DNA of 33,015 nt, from assembly GCA_017424235.1 (NCBI GenBank), contig JAFPAQ010000030.1, positions 1 through 33,015 on the forward strand, given 5' to 3'. The notes beneath the pieces were generated by a model that was not told the origin of the DNA, searched no databases, and worked only from the letters and a program-made list of their open reading frames with translations. Below, piece by piece: positions 9,701-17,145 of this stretch; position 1 is the first letter of the stretch, and every line of letters begins with the position of its first letter. The position numbers were made by a program, and so were the translations under genes. Source of the stretch: Lachnospiraceae bacterium. Lineage in GTDB: Bacteria; Bacillota; Clostridia; Lachnospirales; Lachnospiraceae.

Positions 9701-10437
9701 AACACACTAAACTCATACTTGTTATTTTCAAAATCATCACTTGTTATCAATTCTGTACAAGGCTGTAAAAAATCTCCATAGGCACACACTTTGAGTTCGG
9801 AATATCCCCAGGTATTTCTGGTTATATTCGTTGTCTTATACATGCTATCCTCTATATCTTCAAGCCAGAAACCACTTATGTCAAAATCATAGATAATTGG
9901 AGATTTCTTATTCATCTCTATAAGAAATTCTTCTACATTTTGATTATTACCATAATTCTTTGAAAATCCTACATATGAAAGATATAAGTTTTTGTCACTT
10001 TTTTGAAAGATTTCAGCAAAATCCGGAGAATAGAACAATTCAACAGCCTCCTGCCAGTTAGCCTGTGCAAGATTAGTGAAATGAAATAAGTTTTTAATTT
10101 GTCCAAGGGAACTATGCAATTGGGGTTTTTGAACTGTAATACTGTAAGGAATCGTATATTCACCATAGTTACTCAATATAGTAAATTCACCTTTTATATG
10201 GCTGCCGGTTTCTATTCCATTACTATCAAACCTGTACTCTACCAAAAAAACCTCACCATTAAAGCTTAGTTTCACAAGCTGCATTCTTGTATCGGAAGAG
10301 TAAATCCTGCATTCTGCATTTTTATTATTTGCATATATCCTAAAATGTCCCTCATAAACTTCATTATGCTTAATATCTATTTCAATGTTTTGGCAGGAAA
10401 AGCCTAAATGACGCATCTGTTCCCTGTTTTCTTGCAT
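6709..10437 (-). CDS. Large uncharacterised protein with duplicated beta modules and helical repeats (DUF5717-like)
   Basis: A 1242-residue protein with no signal peptide or membrane helix, so cytoplasmic. Two similar beta-rich modules, about residues 15-103 and 182-278, each end in a related pattern (IKGEFTILSNYGEYTIPYSI and NTGKIIFSDACNEYTLPIEI), which suggests an internal duplication. From about 285 to 690 the sequence is helical and TPR-like, for example YYAELLLAKERYNEAKWYLD. A second beta-rich stretch lies at about 690-770, then another helical array to about 1080, and an acidic C-terminal tail. The start ATG has GAGG ten bases upstream. It is the first and largest gene of the cassette and stops 28 bases before the Hsp70-like gene. 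I recall such proteins as DUF5717. Function is unknown; size and repeats suggest a scaffold or client-binding platform. Confidence 0.85.
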   Translation of the reverse strand: MQENREQMRHLGFSCQNIEIDIKHNEVYEGHFRIYANNKNAECRIYSSDTRMQLVKLSFNGEVFLVEYRFDSNGIETGSHIKGEFTILSNYGEYTIPYSITVQKPQLHSSLGQIKNLFHFTNLAQANWQEAVELFYSPDFAEIFQKSDKNLYLSYVGFSKNYGNNQNVEEFLIEMNKKSPIIYDFDISGFWLEDIEDSMYKTTNITRNTWGYSELKVCAYGDFLQPCTELITSDDFENNKYEFSVFIDAQKLHNGINTGKIIFSDACNEYTLPIEIVMEDNVDRRDYKRTKRTLLAELVKNYIDFKLKNISWELWIDKAGTIVEKLRTLDEDDILIQLYYAELLLAKERYNEAKWYLDNTEERIVKEKADNILKYYCMYVTTLFNQEDIYIQTVCDEIDTAYVNDKENWLLGLMLFNLEKDFDRNLDNKWSFLEDMYDMGCTSPLIYCEAFLMLNNNPKMLLKLDKFEEQVLLFGARRKVLSPEIIDQMQYLTARKKEFSPILFITLCEVYKIHKSAQTIAAICQLLILGDKQGAEYFKWYALGVEYSVRVTKLYEYYMMSLDVEAVDLFGKKKNSNTEFEIPKMVLLYFAYQSTLEYDKNAFLYAYVLMNSDRYPDIEQSYKIAIERFVIEQIKQGRINENLAYIYQKVLVKQMLTSDTAYTFAPLLFMHKISLDNKNIKSVVVMHEKVNGESTYPVVDGVCMAPIYGNEYKLFLQDDDGNRFTQSVGFLDIQLMDTSKMVDYVSDCMQGRLSFDIYLCELDKNYITINSSNLKRYKNLAQSPQVIEGFKKEIRTRLLRYYYDNDMIGELDGFLEEMDADEMERHERAEFIKYLISRGMFEKAYQWIKDYGLANVEPKAVARLISKRIITKDYAPDEFLINVSYYIYKNMKYDEVILTYLMMHYEGKVTDLRHIWKSAIELELDTCDIMYRILKQIHYCHVVIPEKDLLILEYSQYEEYDYELVDELLQEAAYDYFVNDAIIHEGLFDKMYENYAVNGIQDKCSKLALIRYWSENPQSRKNIPKETITELICEFLRLDIYFPFFQKLAQDIPELHYFKDRIFVEYRTVPGTRVKIHYIYEDFNKFDTSTPDAKVLGDFSRENALKDDEKLFDPSDCNVYEHSKSVSVEETDRYNIEDMHEMFEGIYVCVFQLFYGEALQYYITEDYVTDDGYEEESVTQSDTLLGDVHNEKLENEGLMSGRFAQLNDIIASIELQDEMTSEQLSEEYIYQDFCVRELFRVI

Positions 10438-10526
10438 TGTTCCACATCCTCGTTTAGTTACTGTTTAAATTTTCATTATCGTATAATTTTTTGTCATTCT
10501 ATATATGTTTTTACACAATAAACCGT

Positions 10527-10554
10527 ATTATAAGTATAAAACATTTGTTGACAT
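10527..10554 (-). promoter_or_regulatory. Possible promoter of the four-gene cassette
   Basis: A perfect -10 TATAAT (10527-10532) has ATGTCA (10549-10554) 16 bases upstream, matching four of six -35 positions. It lies between the ilvE terminator and the large repeat-protein gene, leaving a leader of about 85 bases. Confidence 0.4.
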
Positions 10555-10570
10555 AAGACAAGAACTAATT

Positions 10571-10605
10571 AAAAACAGTGCACACTAGCAGCATGCACTG
10601 TTTTT
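10571..10605 (-). terminator. Terminator of ilvE
   Basis: A perfect 12-base-pair inverted repeat, AAAAACAGTGCA and TGCACTGTTTTT, with an 11-base loop. It begins 11 bases after the ilvE stop codon and its descending arm ends in TTTTTAATT. Because the arms carry A and T runs it could also work on the other strand, though no gene there needs it. Confidence 0.8.
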
Positions 10606-10615
10606 AATTACATTA

Positions 10616-11638
10616 TTAGATTTCTACAATCCATCCCTTTGGAGCTTCAATTCTACCCATCTGGATACCGGTAAGTGTATCATAAAGCTTCTTGGTTACA
10701 GGTCCCATCTCACTCATGCCTGATGGTAAACAGATTTCCTTACCATGATCAACAATCTTTCCTACAGGTGAGATAACTGCTGCTGTACCGCAAAGTCCAC
10801 ATTCAGCAAAATCTTTTACTTCATCAAAATATACTTCTCTTTCTTCTACTTCAAGTCCAAGATAGTCTTTTGCAACAACCATTAACGAACGACGTGTAAT
10901 AGATGGAAGAATACTGTTAGACTTAGGAGTTACTACTTTATTATCCTTAGTTACAAAAAGGAAGTTTGCTCCGCCTGTTTCTTCAACCTTTGTACGTGTT
11001 GCAGAATCAAGGTACATATTTTCATCAAAGCCTTCTTTGTGAGCCGTAACAATTGGATGTAAACTCATTGCATAGTTAAGTCCTGCTTTGATATGTCCTG
11101 TTCCGTTTGGAGCTGCTCTGTCAAAATCACTGACTTTAATTGTAAGCGGCTTCACACCACCTTTAAAGTATGGTCCAACAGGAGTTGCAAAAACTCTGAA
11201 CTGATATTCATCAGCAGGCTTTACACCAATAACCGGATTAATACCAAACATATATGGTCTGAGATAAAGTGTAGCACCTGAACCAAATGGTGGCACATAA
11301 GCTTCATTTGCTTTTACTACCTGTTTAACTGCTTCAACAAAACGTCCCTGTGGAAGTGTAGGCATCTCAAGACGCTCGCAGCTGTCATGCATACGCTGCT
11401 CATTAAGGTCAGGGCGGAAAATAACTGTACGTCCGTCTTCTGTTGTGTATGCCTTTAAGCCTTCAAAACATGTCTGTGCATACTGAAGAACACAGGCACA
11501 TTCGCTCATCACAATATTTGCATCCTCTGTGAGATATCCCTCATCCCATGCTCCGTTTTTAAAGTTTGTTACATACCTTTTATCAGTCTGTCTGTATCCG
11601 AATCCAAGACTAGACCAATCAAGATTTTTCTTTTCCAT
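10616..11638 (-). CDS. ilvE: Branched-chain amino acid aminotransferase (class IV PLP enzyme)
   Basis: This enzyme exchanges amino groups between 2-oxoglutarate and leucine, isoleucine or valine. The 340-residue length and the blocks QTCFEGLKAY, GATLYLRPYMFG and NGTGHIKAGLNYAMS are those of the longer, mitochondrial-like branched-chain aminotransferases. Lys184, in GHIKAGLNY, is the expected pyridoxal-phosphate lysine. EVEEREV and the CGTAAVISPVGKI block near residues 280-292 fit the cofactor-phosphate and substrate region. The start has GGGAG eight bases upstream. It has its own promoter and terminator, so it is probably monocistronic. No other ilv or leu gene is nearby. Confidence 0.95.
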   Translation of the reverse strand: MEKKNLDWSSLGFGYRQTDKRYVTNFKNGAWDEGYLTEDANIVMSECACVLQYAQTCFEGLKAYTTEDGRTVIFRPDLNEQRMHDSCERLEMPTLPQGRFVEAVKQVVKANEAYVPPFGSGATLYLRPYMFGINPVIGVKPADEYQFRVFATPVGPYFKGGVKPLTIKVSDFDRAAPNGTGHIKAGLNYAMSLHPIVTAHKEGFDENMYLDSATRTKVEETGGANFLFVTKDNKVVTPKSNSILPSITRRSLMVVAKDYLGLEVEEREVYFDEVKDFAECGLCGTAAVISPVGKIVDHGKEICLPSGMSEMGPVTKKLYDTLTGIQMGRIEAPKGWIVEI

Positions 11639-11706
11639 GTCATATTCTCCCTTTCGTAATAACTCTTTGATGCAGGTACAGCCTATTTATACTAAAAGTA
11701 CTTACA

Positions 11707-11720
11707 CCAAATCTATTTGG
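11707..11720. repeat. Palindrome in the ilvE leader
   Basis: CCAAAT-CT-ATTTGG is a 14-base near-perfect palindrome between the predicted ilvE promoter and the start codon. Its position, about 60 bases downstream of the predicted transcription start, suits a roadblock repressor site or a small RNA hairpin. I cannot assign a regulator. Confidence 0.35.
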
Positions 11721-11776
11721 CATTTACCATAATTTTATTTTCTAACAGCTATTTTTTATCTTTTTAGCTTCAATTT

Positions 11777-11805
11777 ATTATCATACTAAAAAACAAAAAA
11801 GTCAA
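11777..11805 (-). promoter_or_regulatory. Promoter of ilvE
   Basis: TTGACT (11800-11805) and GATAAT (11777-11782) match five of six positions each and are separated by 17 bases. The predicted leader is about 130 bases. I do not see a T-box consensus in it. Confidence 0.6.
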
Positions 11806-11835
11806 CATAAATGAATTTATTAATATTGGGTAAAT

Positions 11836-12327
11836 TTATTTTTTCTTCTTATATTTAAGGAATACATACTCAAGATCAAAATACGTCTGTTCTTCACTGT
11901 CTGCAACAATTTCCCATTCGGGCATTTTATCAAGGTCAGGACAGTATGTATCTGCCTGATACTCATAATCAATTTTTGTAACATGAGCTGTATCACAGTA
12001 TGGAAGCATCTGTTTATACAAGCTTTCTCCTCCCGCAATAAAGATATCATTATCATTATACTTTTTCAATTCCTTTAAAAGTTCTTCAATGGAATTTACC
12101 ACAGTTGCCCCTTTTACTTTAAAAGCTTTGTTACCTGATAAAATTATATTAATCCTGTTTTGAAGTGGCTGCTTTTGAGGCAATGACTCAAGAGTTTTTC
12201 TTCCCATAACAACCACCTTCCCTGTAGTCATTTCCTGAAACAGCTTCTGATCTCTTGGAATCTTTACCAAAAGACTGTTTTTGTAACCTATTGCCCAATT
12301 GTTATCAACTGCTACTATCATGTTCAT
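11836..12327 (-). CDS. folA: Dihydrofolate reductase
   Basis: Reduces dihydrofolate to tetrahydrofolate with NADPH and is the trimethoprim target. MNMIVAVDNNWAIGYKNSLL is the family N-terminus. Asp26 in KIPRDQKLF is the expected catalytic acid, VVVMGRKTLESL is the NADPH-binding stretch, and IFIAGGESLYKQML is the second nucleotide motif. The usual Pro-Trp after the N-terminal Leu is Leu-Val here, as in some other clostridial enzymes. The frame could begin at ATG 12339; I prefer ATG 12327, which has GGTG six bases upstream and gives 163 residues. No thymidylate synthase gene is next to it. A perfect hairpin lies just upstream. Confidence 0.93.
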   Translation of the reverse strand: MNMIVAVDNNWAIGYKNSLLVKIPRDQKLFQEMTTGKVVVMGRKTLESLPQKQPLQNRINIILSGNKAFKVKGATVVNSIEELLKELKKYNDNDIFIAGGESLYKQMLPYCDTAHVTKIDYEYQADTYCPDLDKMPEWEIVADSEEQTYFDLEYVFLKYKKKK

Positions 12328-12359
12328 ATTAATCACCATGCTTTCTTCAAATTCGCTGT

Positions 12360-12390
12360 GTGCAAAAACTTCCGTTTATGGTTTTTGCAC
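12360..12390 (-). promoter_or_regulatory. Perfect hairpin in the folA upstream region
   Basis: GTGCAAAAAC (12360-12369) and GTTTTTGCAC (12381-12390) form a perfect 10-base-pair inverted repeat with an 11-base loop, ending 33 bases before the folA start. There is no T run after it, so it is not a standard terminator. It could be a leader hairpin or an operator. Confidence 0.45.
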
Positions 12391-12413
12391 ATTATCATAT
12401 CCTACTATATATC

Positions 12414-12451
12414 AAAAAAGTACTCAGACTATTTTAACATAATCTGAGCAC
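12414..12451 (-). terminator. Terminator of the beta-CASP gene
   Basis: On the minus strand GTGCTCAGA pairs with TCTGAGTAC (nine pairs, one of them G-U) across a 14-base loop and is followed by six Ts. It lies about 90 bases after the upstream gene and before folA, separating the two transcripts. Confidence 0.7.
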
Positions 12452-12541
12452 CTTGTTTACTTATTTTTTGGTAACTGTTCAGAACTGAGTTCTTCACAAT
12501 TAGTGGTTTTGAATAGTTTCGATTCCCAATCTTAAAAATAA

Positions 12542-14140
12542 TCAGAAATCCCATTTATCTGCAAGTGAATTAATCTGGTCTGCAAATTTAGCCAGATCTT
12601 TGTTTGCACCACCCTCATTTTTATGAATAACAGCAATAAGTCTCTGTCCTGCTGCCAAAAGTCTTGCAAATACATCTGATACAGCTCTGGTACGTTTCTT
12701 TACAACAACCGGAGATGCCTCATATTCAACCGTATTGGTTATTAAGTCTACTCTGGTTCCTGAATAAGGAGCATATGCATTTAATCCATGTTCTATCTTG
12801 AGACATTCTGAAAAGAGATTACATACACTGTCTTCTCCATGAACTATAAATACTCGTTGAGGTTTTTTCTCAAAGGCAGTTACCCATTCAATAAGTCCGG
12901 CTTTATCGGCGTGACCGCTCATTCCCGGAAGCTGTTTAATTTGGGCTCTGACTTCAACAATCTCACCAAAAAGCTTAACTTCATTTGTACCTTCAACAAG
13001 TACGCGTCCCAAAGTGCCTGCGGCCTGATATCCAACAAAAAGTATTGTACACTCCGGTCTCCACAAATTATGCTTTAAATGATGCCTGATACGTCCGGCC
13101 TCACACATACCACTTGCCGAAATAATTACCTTTGGTCTATCATCAAAATTTATCTGTTTTGATTCTTCACTTGTAATCGCAAGCTTTAATCCCGGAAACG
13201 TAAGTGGATTTATTCCTTTATTTACAAGAGCCATTGCTTCTTCATCAAAACATGTATGAATGTTTTTTTGAAAAACACCCGTAGCCTCAACTGCCAAGGG
13301 GCTGTCAACATATACTTCAAATTTGGGAAAGTCCGGAACAAGATTATCCTCTTTAATCTTTCTGATAAAATATAACATCTCCTGAGTTCTTCCAACTGCA
13401 AAAGACGGTATCACAACATTACCACCCTTGGCAAATGTATCAGAAATAACCTTTGCAAGATTTTCAACATAATTGGGGTGATCTGTTGTATGAAAACGGT
13501 CTCCATAAGTAGACTCCATTACCACATAATCTGCGTTTTTTGTATAGGCAGGATCCTTTATCAAAGGCTGATGCTTATTTCCAATATCACCGGAAAAAAC
13601 TATCTTTTTGGTAATATCGCCTTCTGTAAGCCATACTTCAATACTGGCAGAACCAAGCAAGTGTCCCACATCTGTAAACTTGATTTTTATTCCCTCTGAA
13701 ATCTCAATCTCATCATCATAAGGACATGGTACTATTCTCTTGATTATTCCATCCGCATCTTCCATCTTATATGCAGGCTCTACGGCTTCAAGACCGGAAT
13801 GTCTCTTGGCTTTTCTATTTTTCCACTCTGCCTCCTGCATCTGAATATGTGCACAGTCTCTAAGCATTATTGAACATAAATCAGCTGAGGCCTCTGTTGT
13901 ATAAACGTTTCCGCGGAATCCTTTAGCATACAATAATGGAAGATTTCCTGAATGGTCAACATGTGCATGTGTAAGAAAAACATAATCAAGTTTTGCCTCA
14001 TCGACCGGTATATCACAACATTCAAAAGGATTAGCACCCTGCTGCATTCCACAGTCTACAAGTATGTTTTTACCGCATGCCTGTATATAATGACAACTTC
14101 CCGTTACCTGATGATCTGCACCTACAAAAGTCAACTTCAT
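12542..14140 (-). CDS. Metallo-beta-lactamase/beta-CASP RNase-like protein
   Basis: A 532-residue enzyme of the family that includes CPSF-73-like and TTHA0252-type nucleases. THAHVDHSG (His58, His60, Asp62, His63) is the metal-binding HxHxDH motif. DVGHLLGSAS and FSGDIG carry further metal ligands. The beta-CASP part has VIPSFAVGRTQEML and IISASGMCEAGRIRHHL, and the C-terminal part has GMSGHADKAGL and FIVHGE, as in the RNA-specificity region. Endonuclease action on RNA is likely from the family, though the substrate is unknown. An ATG at 14146 is open, but AGGAGG ends one base before it and seven bases before ATG 14140, so the latter is the start. Own promoter and terminator are visible. Confidence 0.9.
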   Translation of the reverse strand: MKLTFVGADHQVTGSCHYIQACGKNILVDCGMQQGANPFECCDIPVDEAKLDYVFLTHAHVDHSGNLPLLYAKGFRGNVYTTEASADLCSIMLRDCAHIQMQEAEWKNRKAKRHSGLEAVEPAYKMEDADGIIKRIVPCPYDDEIEISEGIKIKFTDVGHLLGSASIEVWLTEGDITKKIVFSGDIGNKHQPLIKDPAYTKNADYVVMESTYGDRFHTTDHPNYVENLAKVISDTFAKGGNVVIPSFAVGRTQEMLYFIRKIKEDNLVPDFPKFEVYVDSPLAVEATGVFQKNIHTCFDEEAMALVNKGINPLTFPGLKLAITSEESKQINFDDRPKVIISASGMCEAGRIRHHLKHNLWRPECTILFVGYQAAGTLGRVLVEGTNEVKLFGEIVEVRAQIKQLPGMSGHADKAGLIEWVTAFEKKPQRVFIVHGEDSVCNLFSECLKIEHGLNAYAPYSGTRVDLITNTVEYEASPVVVKKRTRAVSDVFARLLAAGQRLIAVIHKNEGGANKDLAKFADQINSLADKWDF

Positions 14141-14265
14141 AGCCATCCCTCCTATATACTATAAATGTATTCTCAGAATCTTATAAAAAATGCATCAAAA
14201 AAGATTTTGAGAGTATATTATCAATAAACATAACCAATTATCCATCTTTTGTTTTTAGTTTATTT

Positions 14266-14293
14266 ATTATAATATTATCACATATTCTGTCAT
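14266..14293 (-). promoter_or_regulatory. Promoter of the beta-CASP gene
   Basis: ATGACA (14288-14293), five of six matches to a -35 box, is 16 bases from a perfect TATAAT (14266-14271). It lies in the 217-base gap after the exporter permease gene and leaves a leader of about 115 bases. I see no convincing terminator for the exporter operon in this gap. Confidence 0.55.
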
Positions 14294-14357
14294 TTTAAAA
14301 CCGGTATGACTATTTTTTGTATTAATTATGTTATTGCACATTACTGTACAAAAGTTA

Positions 14358-15599
14358 TTATTCATGTCTCAATGCTTCTATCGGGCTAAGCTTAGCTGCT
14401 TTCCTGGCAGGATATATTCCAAAGAAAATACCTATTAATGATGAAAAAGCTGTTGCTATAAGAACTACCACAGGGTCTACCGAAGCTTTGATATCTCCCA
14501 TTCCAAGTGCACCAACAATCTTACATACTCCATTTGCTCCAAGTACTCCAAACACAATTCCTATAAATCCACCAATAAGAGTTATGATTACAGCTTCCAT
14601 CAAAAACTGGAATAATATTGAACCTGTTCTGGCACCAAGTGCCTTTCTTATACCTATTTCCTTTGTACGTTCAGTTACCGATACAAGCATAATATTCATA
14701 ACACCTATTCCACCAACTATAAGTGATATAGCTGCTACAAGAACAACAAATATTGTAATATAGTTCAAAACTCCTGTTATCTGGTCTACCTCTGATGCAA
14801 GATCATATATTTGTATCATATCTTTTCCGCGAATGTTATAACGTGCTTCCAAAATATTTTTTGCTCTTTTGGCTATTCCCTGAACATATTCTGCCGAATC
14901 GGCAAATATGAAAAACTCTGAAAACTCCTCAGTATAATATCCATACACATTTTCAAGCACTGTTGTCGGGATTTCCATCTCAACATCACCTGTTGCAAAT
15001 ACCATCCCCTTCATTGCTGATTTATTGTCTTGTCTGATACCAATTATAGTATATTCCTGTGTTACTCCATATAATGTAAAGCTTATCTCCATTCCAATTA
15101 CATCAGTAGAACCAAATAACTTTTTAGCACTGCTTTCAGAAATAACACACACCTTGCTGCCTTTTTGATATTCACTCTTTGTAAAATATCTGCCGCGCAC
15201 CAAAGGAGCTGTATTATAATACTGCAAAAATTCATTTCCAAAAGTAGCAGCAACATCAAATGTACCCTTATTGCTTTGAGCAGTTCCTCCGTTCATCATC
15301 CATAAATCAGTAGCACCTTTAACATGATCAATCTCACTTACAAGTATATCAAGGTCATCATTATTAAATCTGATGAAATTGCCATCCTTATCATTAGGAT
15401 TAGAATACAATTCTACATATCCACCAACAAGGCTGTTAAGCTGTCCACTTACACCGGCCTTTATACCTGTACCTGCTGATACAATAAGAATAACTGATGA
15501 AATACCTATGATTATACCAAGCATAGTCAGTGCTGAGCGCCCTTTATTGCTCTTTATATTCATTAATGCTATTTTTATATATTCATAAATTTTAGTCAT
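14358..15599 (-). CDS. MacB-type ABC transporter permease
   Basis: A 413-residue permease of the MacB/FtsX family. One membrane helix lies near the N-terminus (ALTMLGIIIGISSVILIVSA), a large outside domain of about 220 residues follows, and three helices lie in the last third (about 280-400). The motif TERTKEIGIRKALGAR after the second helix and YPARKAAKLSPIEALRHE at the C-terminus are hallmarks of the family. It follows the adaptor gene by 14 bases and is the last gene of an ATPase-adaptor-permease operon. MacB-type permeases use a mechanically coupled outside domain rather than a classical channel. Substrates range from peptides to antibiotics; this one is not predictable. Confidence 0.92.
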   Translation of the reverse strand: MTKIYEYIKIALMNIKSNKGRSALTMLGIIIGISSVILIVSAGTGIKAGVSGQLNSLVGGYVELYSNPNDKDGNFIRFNNDDLDILVSEIDHVKGATDLWMMNGGTAQSNKGTFDVAATFGNEFLQYYNTAPLVRGRYFTKSEYQKGSKVCVISESSAKKLFGSTDVIGMEISFTLYGVTQEYTIIGIRQDNKSAMKGMVFATGDVEMEIPTTVLENVYGYYTEEFSEFFIFADSAEYVQGIAKRAKNILEARYNIRGKDMIQIYDLASEVDQITGVLNYITIFVVLVAAISLIVGGIGVMNIMLVSVTERTKEIGIRKALGARTGSILFQFLMEAVIITLIGGFIGIVFGVLGANGVCKIVGALGMGDIKASVDPVVVLIATAFSSLIGIFFGIYPARKAAKLSPIEALRHE

Positions 15600-15613
15600 C
15601 GGATTCCTCCTAT

Positions 15614-17116
15614 TTACTGTTCAGGTATTGCCACAGCAGGAGTTCCCTCTACTAAGTCAATTCCACCTAATGCCGAAGTTACGATTTCAGAACCATCCTC
15701 AAGCCCACTGGTAATCTGTATATACTGTTCTGAAGAAATACCTACTTCAACATATTTTTTGCTAAGTATTCCATTCTCAATAATGTAACAGAAGTTTCCC
15801 TCATTATCTATATTTACTGCTTCAACAGGTACTAAAAGTACATTGTCTTCTTTTGCTGTAAGAATTTTTATTTTTGCTTCTATTCCCAGATAAATATTTT
15901 CATCCGGATTATCTATATGAACCCTTGCACCTACCATTGGCACGCCTGAATTGTTCTGCTCTGCAATATGATTGATTTTTGATACCTTACCTGTATAACT
16001 CTTGCCTGAAATCTCTATTTCTGCTGTCTGTCCGATAGCAAGAGTTTCCAGATCAAATTTGGATGCCTGAAATTCAACACATACATTTTCAAAGCTTTCA
16101 AGCACCATAAGCTGTGTTCCTTCCTGAACAGTAGCTCCTTCATCTACACTAAGCTGTGACACAACTCCATCAAAATCTGCAACAATACCATTAAGTGCCT
16201 GCTCATACTTCTTGCCTGCATCTTCACTTAAAAGCTGTGATTTTTCATTATTCAACTGATAACCGGTAACTTTACTTCCGTTGACAATTGCAGCTTCTGC
16301 ACTTGCCTTCTGGGATTTTGCCTCTGAAAGCTTTGTCTCATAATCAGCAAGATCTTTCTTGGCCTGTTTAAGTAAATCCTCCCAATCATATTCTGTTTTA
16401 TAATCTGAAAGCATACTCAGTTCATTATTAATCTTGTTTAACTCATTTGATTTTGCAGTCTTTTTAGAAAGAAGTGCTTCCATATCAGTATTTTCATTAG
16501 GTGTCTGAAGTGCCAGATCACATTCATTTATTTCTCGCTGTATATCATACATTTTAGAATAAAGACTTGCTTTTTTAGCAGCCGTACTGTCTTCAATTCC
16601 ACCTGTAAGATCATCTATGTATTTATTATAATTGTCTATTTGAGCCTGATACTGTGCTATGTCAGCTTCTGCCTGTGCAAGCTTAACCTTTTGTTCATTA
16701 TTTTGCTGTACGTTTGAATTAAAATCAGCTTTGCTTATCTTACTTTCAAGTTCACTCTGGCGTTTGGCATATTCTACTGCCCGCTCATCAAAGCATATAA
16801 GTAAATCACCTTCTTTTACAATATCACCCTTGTCAGCTCCTATTCCTGCTACTTTTACATTTGCAGGTGCATAAAATGTCTTTTTATCTTCTGCACCAAC
16901 ATGACCACTGGTGTTAAGATTAGTAGTGATTTCTCCATTAAAAGCCTTGGTAGTGTATACCTGCAAGCCAACATTCTTTCCTGCTGCTACACTTGATATC
17001 ACAAGTATCACCACCAGAGCTGCTGCTATAAATCCAACTACTTTTAACCACTTTTTCTTACCTTTTGTTTTTACTGCCTTATCCTTGTTTTTCACAACCT
17101 GTCTCCTCTCTGACAT
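15614..17116 (-). CDS. HlyD/MacA-like membrane fusion (adaptor) protein
   Basis: A 500-residue adaptor. After a lysine-rich start (MSERRQVVKNKDKAVKTKG), residues about 25-46 form a single membrane helix, so the rest lies outside the cell. A biotinyl-lipoyl-like half motif (FYAPANVKVAGIGADKGDIV) leads into a long alpha-helical hairpin at about 100-290, rich in Lys, Glu and Gln. The second half (GIVADFDGVVSQLSVDEGAT) follows, then beta-barrel and membrane-proximal domains with LLVPVEAVNIDNEGN and LEDGSEIVTSALGG. In a Gram-positive cell there is no outer-membrane channel, so it probably works as a substrate-handling partner of the permease. It lies between the ATPase gene (29-base gap) and the permease gene (14-base gap). 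Its ribosome site is weak. Confidence 0.92.
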   Translation of the reverse strand: MSERRQVVKNKDKAVKTKGKKKWLKVVGFIAAALVVILVISSVAAGKNVGLQVYTTKAFNGEITTNLNTSGHVGAEDKKTFYAPANVKVAGIGADKGDIVKEGDLLICFDERAVEYAKRQSELESKISKADFNSNVQQNNEQKVKLAQAEADIAQYQAQIDNYNKYIDDLTGGIEDSTAAKKASLYSKMYDIQREINECDLALQTPNENTDMEALLSKKTAKSNELNKINNELSMLSDYKTEYDWEDLLKQAKKDLADYETKLSEAKSQKASAEAAIVNGSKVTGYQLNNEKSQLLSEDAGKKYEQALNGIVADFDGVVSQLSVDEGATVQEGTQLMVLESFENVCVEFQASKFDLETLAIGQTAEIEISGKSYTGKVSKINHIAEQNNSGVPMVGARVHIDNPDENIYLGIEAKIKILTAKEDNVLLVPVEAVNIDNEGNFCYIIENGILSKKYVEVGISSEQYIQITSGLEDGSEIVTSALGGIDLVEGTPAVAIPEQ

Positions 17117-17145
17117 ACATTTTCATCTCTGTCTTTAAAAACATA

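Noticed and set aside
11639-11776. T-box leader before ilvE
   Set aside because: I found no T-box consensus block and no terminator/antiterminator pair; only a short palindrome is present.
12482-12492. SOS-box-like GAAC-TGA-GTTC palindrome between the beta-CASP gene and folA
   Set aside because: The Firmicute LexA site needs GAAC-N4-GTTC; the spacer here is three bases. It also lies before a terminator, away from any promoter I can support.
15614-17116. Evidence of horizontal transfer of the exporter operon
   Set aside because: Codon use and base composition look like the neighbours, and there are no mobile-element remains or flanking repeats.
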